Assembly (NCBI GenBank): GCA_012520575.1
Contig: JAAYOB010000023.1
Location: forward strand, 62,001-126,000
DNA from: Candidatus Stramentimicrobium fermentans
Lineage (GTDB): Bacteria > Atribacterota > Phoenicimicrobiia > Phoenicimicrobiales > Stramentimicrobiaceae
Length of the DNA: 64,000 nucleotides
Direction of reading: 5' to 3'
Shown: one piece after another, positions 62,214-64,000 of the stretch
How positions within the stretch are numbered: the stretch's first letter is position 1
How the letters are laid out: every line of letters starts with the position of its first letter
Made by a program: the position numbers and the translations under genes
The notes under the pieces: generated by a model
Databases searched by the model: none
What the model was told of the DNA's origin: nothing
Seen by the model: only the letters and a program-made list of their open reading frames with translations

Positions 62214-64000
62214 TTATACTACACCCCAGGCAAGCAAAGAGCAAACCTGTAATCCCGTGGCAAGCTTGACACCTTTTAGCAATACATCCAGCTCCTCTTT
62301 TTCCAAAGTCTCTTTTTCTAAGAGTTGTGTTGCCAGCTTTTTTAATTTTGTTTTATTTTTAACCAACAGCTCTTTTGCTCTGCTATAAGCGCTCTCAATA
62401 ATCTTTTCTACTTCTTTATCGATTTGAAAGGCAACTTCATCACTATAGTTTTTATCTTCAGCGATATCTCTGCCTAAGAATACTTGGTGCTCTTTCCGGC
62501 CTAATGCAATAGGGCCTATAGATTCACTCATACCGAATTCTGTCACCATCTGCCGCGCAATCTTGGTAGCCCTCTCTAAATCATTCTGGGCACCGGTAGT
62601 AACATCCTTAAAAGTAATCTCTTCTGCTACTCTGCCAGCCAATAAAACACTCAATCTGTCCATCAGCTCTGATTTACTGACCAGATAGCGGTCTTCAGTC
62701 GGTAATTGCAGGGTATAACCAAGGGCTGCGCTACCTCGAGGGATAATAGAAACCTTGTGCACGGGATCACAATTAGGCAATAGCTTTGCTACCAGAGCAT
62801 GCCCGGATTCATGGTAGGCCACAATTTCTTTTTCTTTTTCATTCATAATTCTACTCTTCTTCTCAGGACCGGCAATCACTCGGTCTATAGAGGCTTCAAA
62901 TTCGGCCATGTTGATAAGTTTCTTACCATTACGGGATGCCAATAGGGCTGCCTCATTTACCAGATTAGCAATATCGGATCCTGTAAATCCCGGTGTCCTG
63001 CGAGCCAGAACGTTTAAATCCACATCCTTATCCAGGGGCTTTCCCTTAGCATGCACCTTTAAGATCTGCTCTCTTCCAATTAAATCCGGGCGGTCGACTA
63101 CGATACGGCGGTCGAAACGTCCCGGTCTTAACAGAGCAGGGTCAAGTATATCCGGCCTATTGGTAGCAGCAATAAGAATGACACCGGCATTCTGGTCAAA
63201 GCCGTCCATCTCTACCAATAATTGGTTTAAGGTCTGTTCTCTTTCATCGTGTCCTCCACCTAAACCGGCGCCCCGGTGACGACCAACTGCATCAATCTCA
63301 TCCATAAAAATAATACAGGGTTTATTTGCTTTGGCTTGTTTAAATAGGTCTCGTACCCTGGAGGCCCCTACCCCGACAAACATTTCTACAAAATCAGAAC
63401 CGCTGATACTGAAAAAAGAAACCCCCGCCTCACCGGCAACTGCTCGCGCCAGCAGGGTCTTCCCGCATCCTGGGGGCCCATAGAGAAGTACTCCCTTGGG
63501 AATTTTAGCTCCCAGCTGATTAAACTTGGCCGGGTTCCTTAAAAAATCTATTACTTCCTGTAATTCTTCTTTGGCTTCATCAACACCCGCTACATCAGCA
63601 AAAGTGACATTAGGAGTATCTTTGCCCAATAGTTTAGCCTGACTTTTGCCAAATGACATTACTCTATTGCCACCACCCTGCATCTGTCTCATCATGAATA
63701 TCCAAATACCGATTATCAGAACCATAGGCAGAAGTGATGAGAGTATTCTCATCCACCAAGATAACTCTACCGGCGGTTTGGCTTCAATACTGATATTCTT
63801 ACTACGTAAAATGCTCATTAACTCCGGGTCATCCGGTAAATAGGTAGAAAATTTATGGTTATCATTGAGCAACCCGTTTATAGTATTTCCGGAAATGGTA
63901 ATACTCTTTACATTATTATTCTCAACTTCAGCTAAGAATTGGGAATAAGATAGCCCCTTAATGGAAGAGCCTGGTTCAAATAAAGAACTGAGCACAGAAA
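62214..64000 (-). CDS. ftsH: ATP-dependent zinc metalloprotease FtsH, 5-prime end beyond window
   Basis: About 595 codons are visible; the start and first membrane helix lie past base 64000. The periplasmic domain ([17 protein letters not shown]) is followed by the second helix ([20 protein letters not shown]), then the AAA+ module with [29 protein letters not shown] and RPGRFDRRI. The zinc site is [14 protein letters not shown] (HExxH). FtsH degrades membrane and regulatory proteins. The C-terminus is short, ending hydrophobically after the usual helical domain ([12 protein letters not shown]) rather than in the common acidic tail. Confidence 0.96.
   Translation of the reverse strand, partial: SVLSSLFEPGSSIKGLSYSQFLAEVENNNVKSITISGNTINGLLNDNHKFSTYLPDDPELMSILRSKNISIEAKPPVELSWWMRILSSLLPMVLIIGIWIFMMRQMQGGGNRVMSFGKSQAKLLGKDTPNVTFADVAGVDEAKEELQEVIDFLRNPAKFNQLGAKIPKGVLLYGPPGCGKTLLARAVAGEAGVSFFSISGSDFVEMFVGVGASRVRDLFKQAKANKPCIIFMDEIDAVGRHRGAGLGGGHDEREQTLNQLLVEMDGFDQNAGVILIAATNRPDILDPALLRPGRFDRRIVVDRPDLIGREQILKVHAKGKPLDKDVDLNVLARRTPGFTGSDIANLVNEAALLASRNGKKLINMAEFEASIDRVIAGPEKKSRIMNEKEKEIVAYHESGHALVAKLLPNCDPVHKVSIIPRGSAALGYTLQLPTEDRYLVSKSELMDRLSVLLAGRVAEEITFKDVTTGAQNDLERATKIARQMVTEFGMSESIGPIALGRKEHQVFLGRDIAEDKNYSDEVAFQIDKEVEKIIESAYSRAKELLVKNKTKLKKLATQLLEKETLEKEELDVLLKGVKLATGLQVCSLLAWGVV

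Overview
The window reads as a low-GC (by eye roughly 40%), densely coded chromosome segment of an anaerobic, fermentative, diderm bacterium. Gene order in the housekeeping blocks is Firmicutes-like: spoVG-glmU-prs-ctc-pth-(pfkA)-mfd-mazG, rpsF-rpsR-yybS-rplI-dnaB, and argS-rapZ-yvcK-whiA. A TolC-type outer-membrane channel and a solute-binding protein with no lipobox cysteine argue for an outer membrane. A complete archaeal-order Mbh hydrogenase, Hnd/NuoEF-type subunits and Rex argue for H2-evolving fermentation. The best guess is Atribacterota (JS1/Atribacter-like) or a neighbouring deep lineage. There is no rRNA here to confirm it. All protein genes except one (a hydrogenase maturation protease at 36211) are on the minus strand.

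Region by region (transcription runs from high to low coordinates): 1-9.7 kb holds a truncated tolC, mazG, mfd, pfkA, pth, rplY/ctc, prs, glmU and tRNA-Gln. 9.8-16.9 kb holds spoVG, ksgA, a four-tRNA cluster (Lys, Glu, Val, Thr), dnaB, rplI, a yybS-like membrane protein, rpsR, rpsF (no ssb between them) and a DUF951 gene. 16.9-20.9 kb holds an M16 peptidase, mreC, mreB and an AMMECR1 protein. 20.9-27.5 kb holds the NiFe-hydrogenase maturation set hypE, hypD, hypC, hypF, an unknown multi-pass membrane protein and a RuvX-like protein. 27.5-35.2 kb is a redox locus in visible decay: fdhD, mobA, remnants of a formate channel and of a 2Fe-2S N-terminal domain, intact hndC/A/B, a HATPase protein, a frameshifted PHP gene, a DRTGG gene, a wrecked CBS/anti-sigma gene, a Rex operator and a rex gene with no normal start codon. 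35.2-36.7 kb holds a SPOR protein and, on the plus strand, a HycI-type protease. 36.8-45.0 kb holds the 14-gene membrane-bound hydrogenase/Mrp antiporter operon mbhA-N. 45.4-49.0 kb holds tRNA-Leu, a nicotinate phosphoribosyltransferase, secG, tpiA and gapA (no pgk). 49.0-55.7 kb holds rpoN, whiA, yvcK, rapZ, argS and tRNA-Arg. 56.0-64.0 kb holds the peptide ABC transporter genes oppF, D, C, B and A, then ftsH, which runs off the end.

How the parts fit: PfkA, GapA and TpiA point to glycolysis, and the Opp transporter to peptide uptake. Reduced ferredoxin can be oxidised by Mbh, which makes H2 and pumps ions through its Mrp-like module. HypCDEF and the HycI-type protease mature the Mbh large subunit. 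Rex senses NADH/NAD and its operator lies upstream of the hnd cluster. The catalytic partner of HndABC (a formate dehydrogenase or an FeFe hydrogenase) appears to have been lost from its expected position, leaving only fragments. HypF also departs from its family at the acylphosphatase site and lacks one of two zinc fingers.
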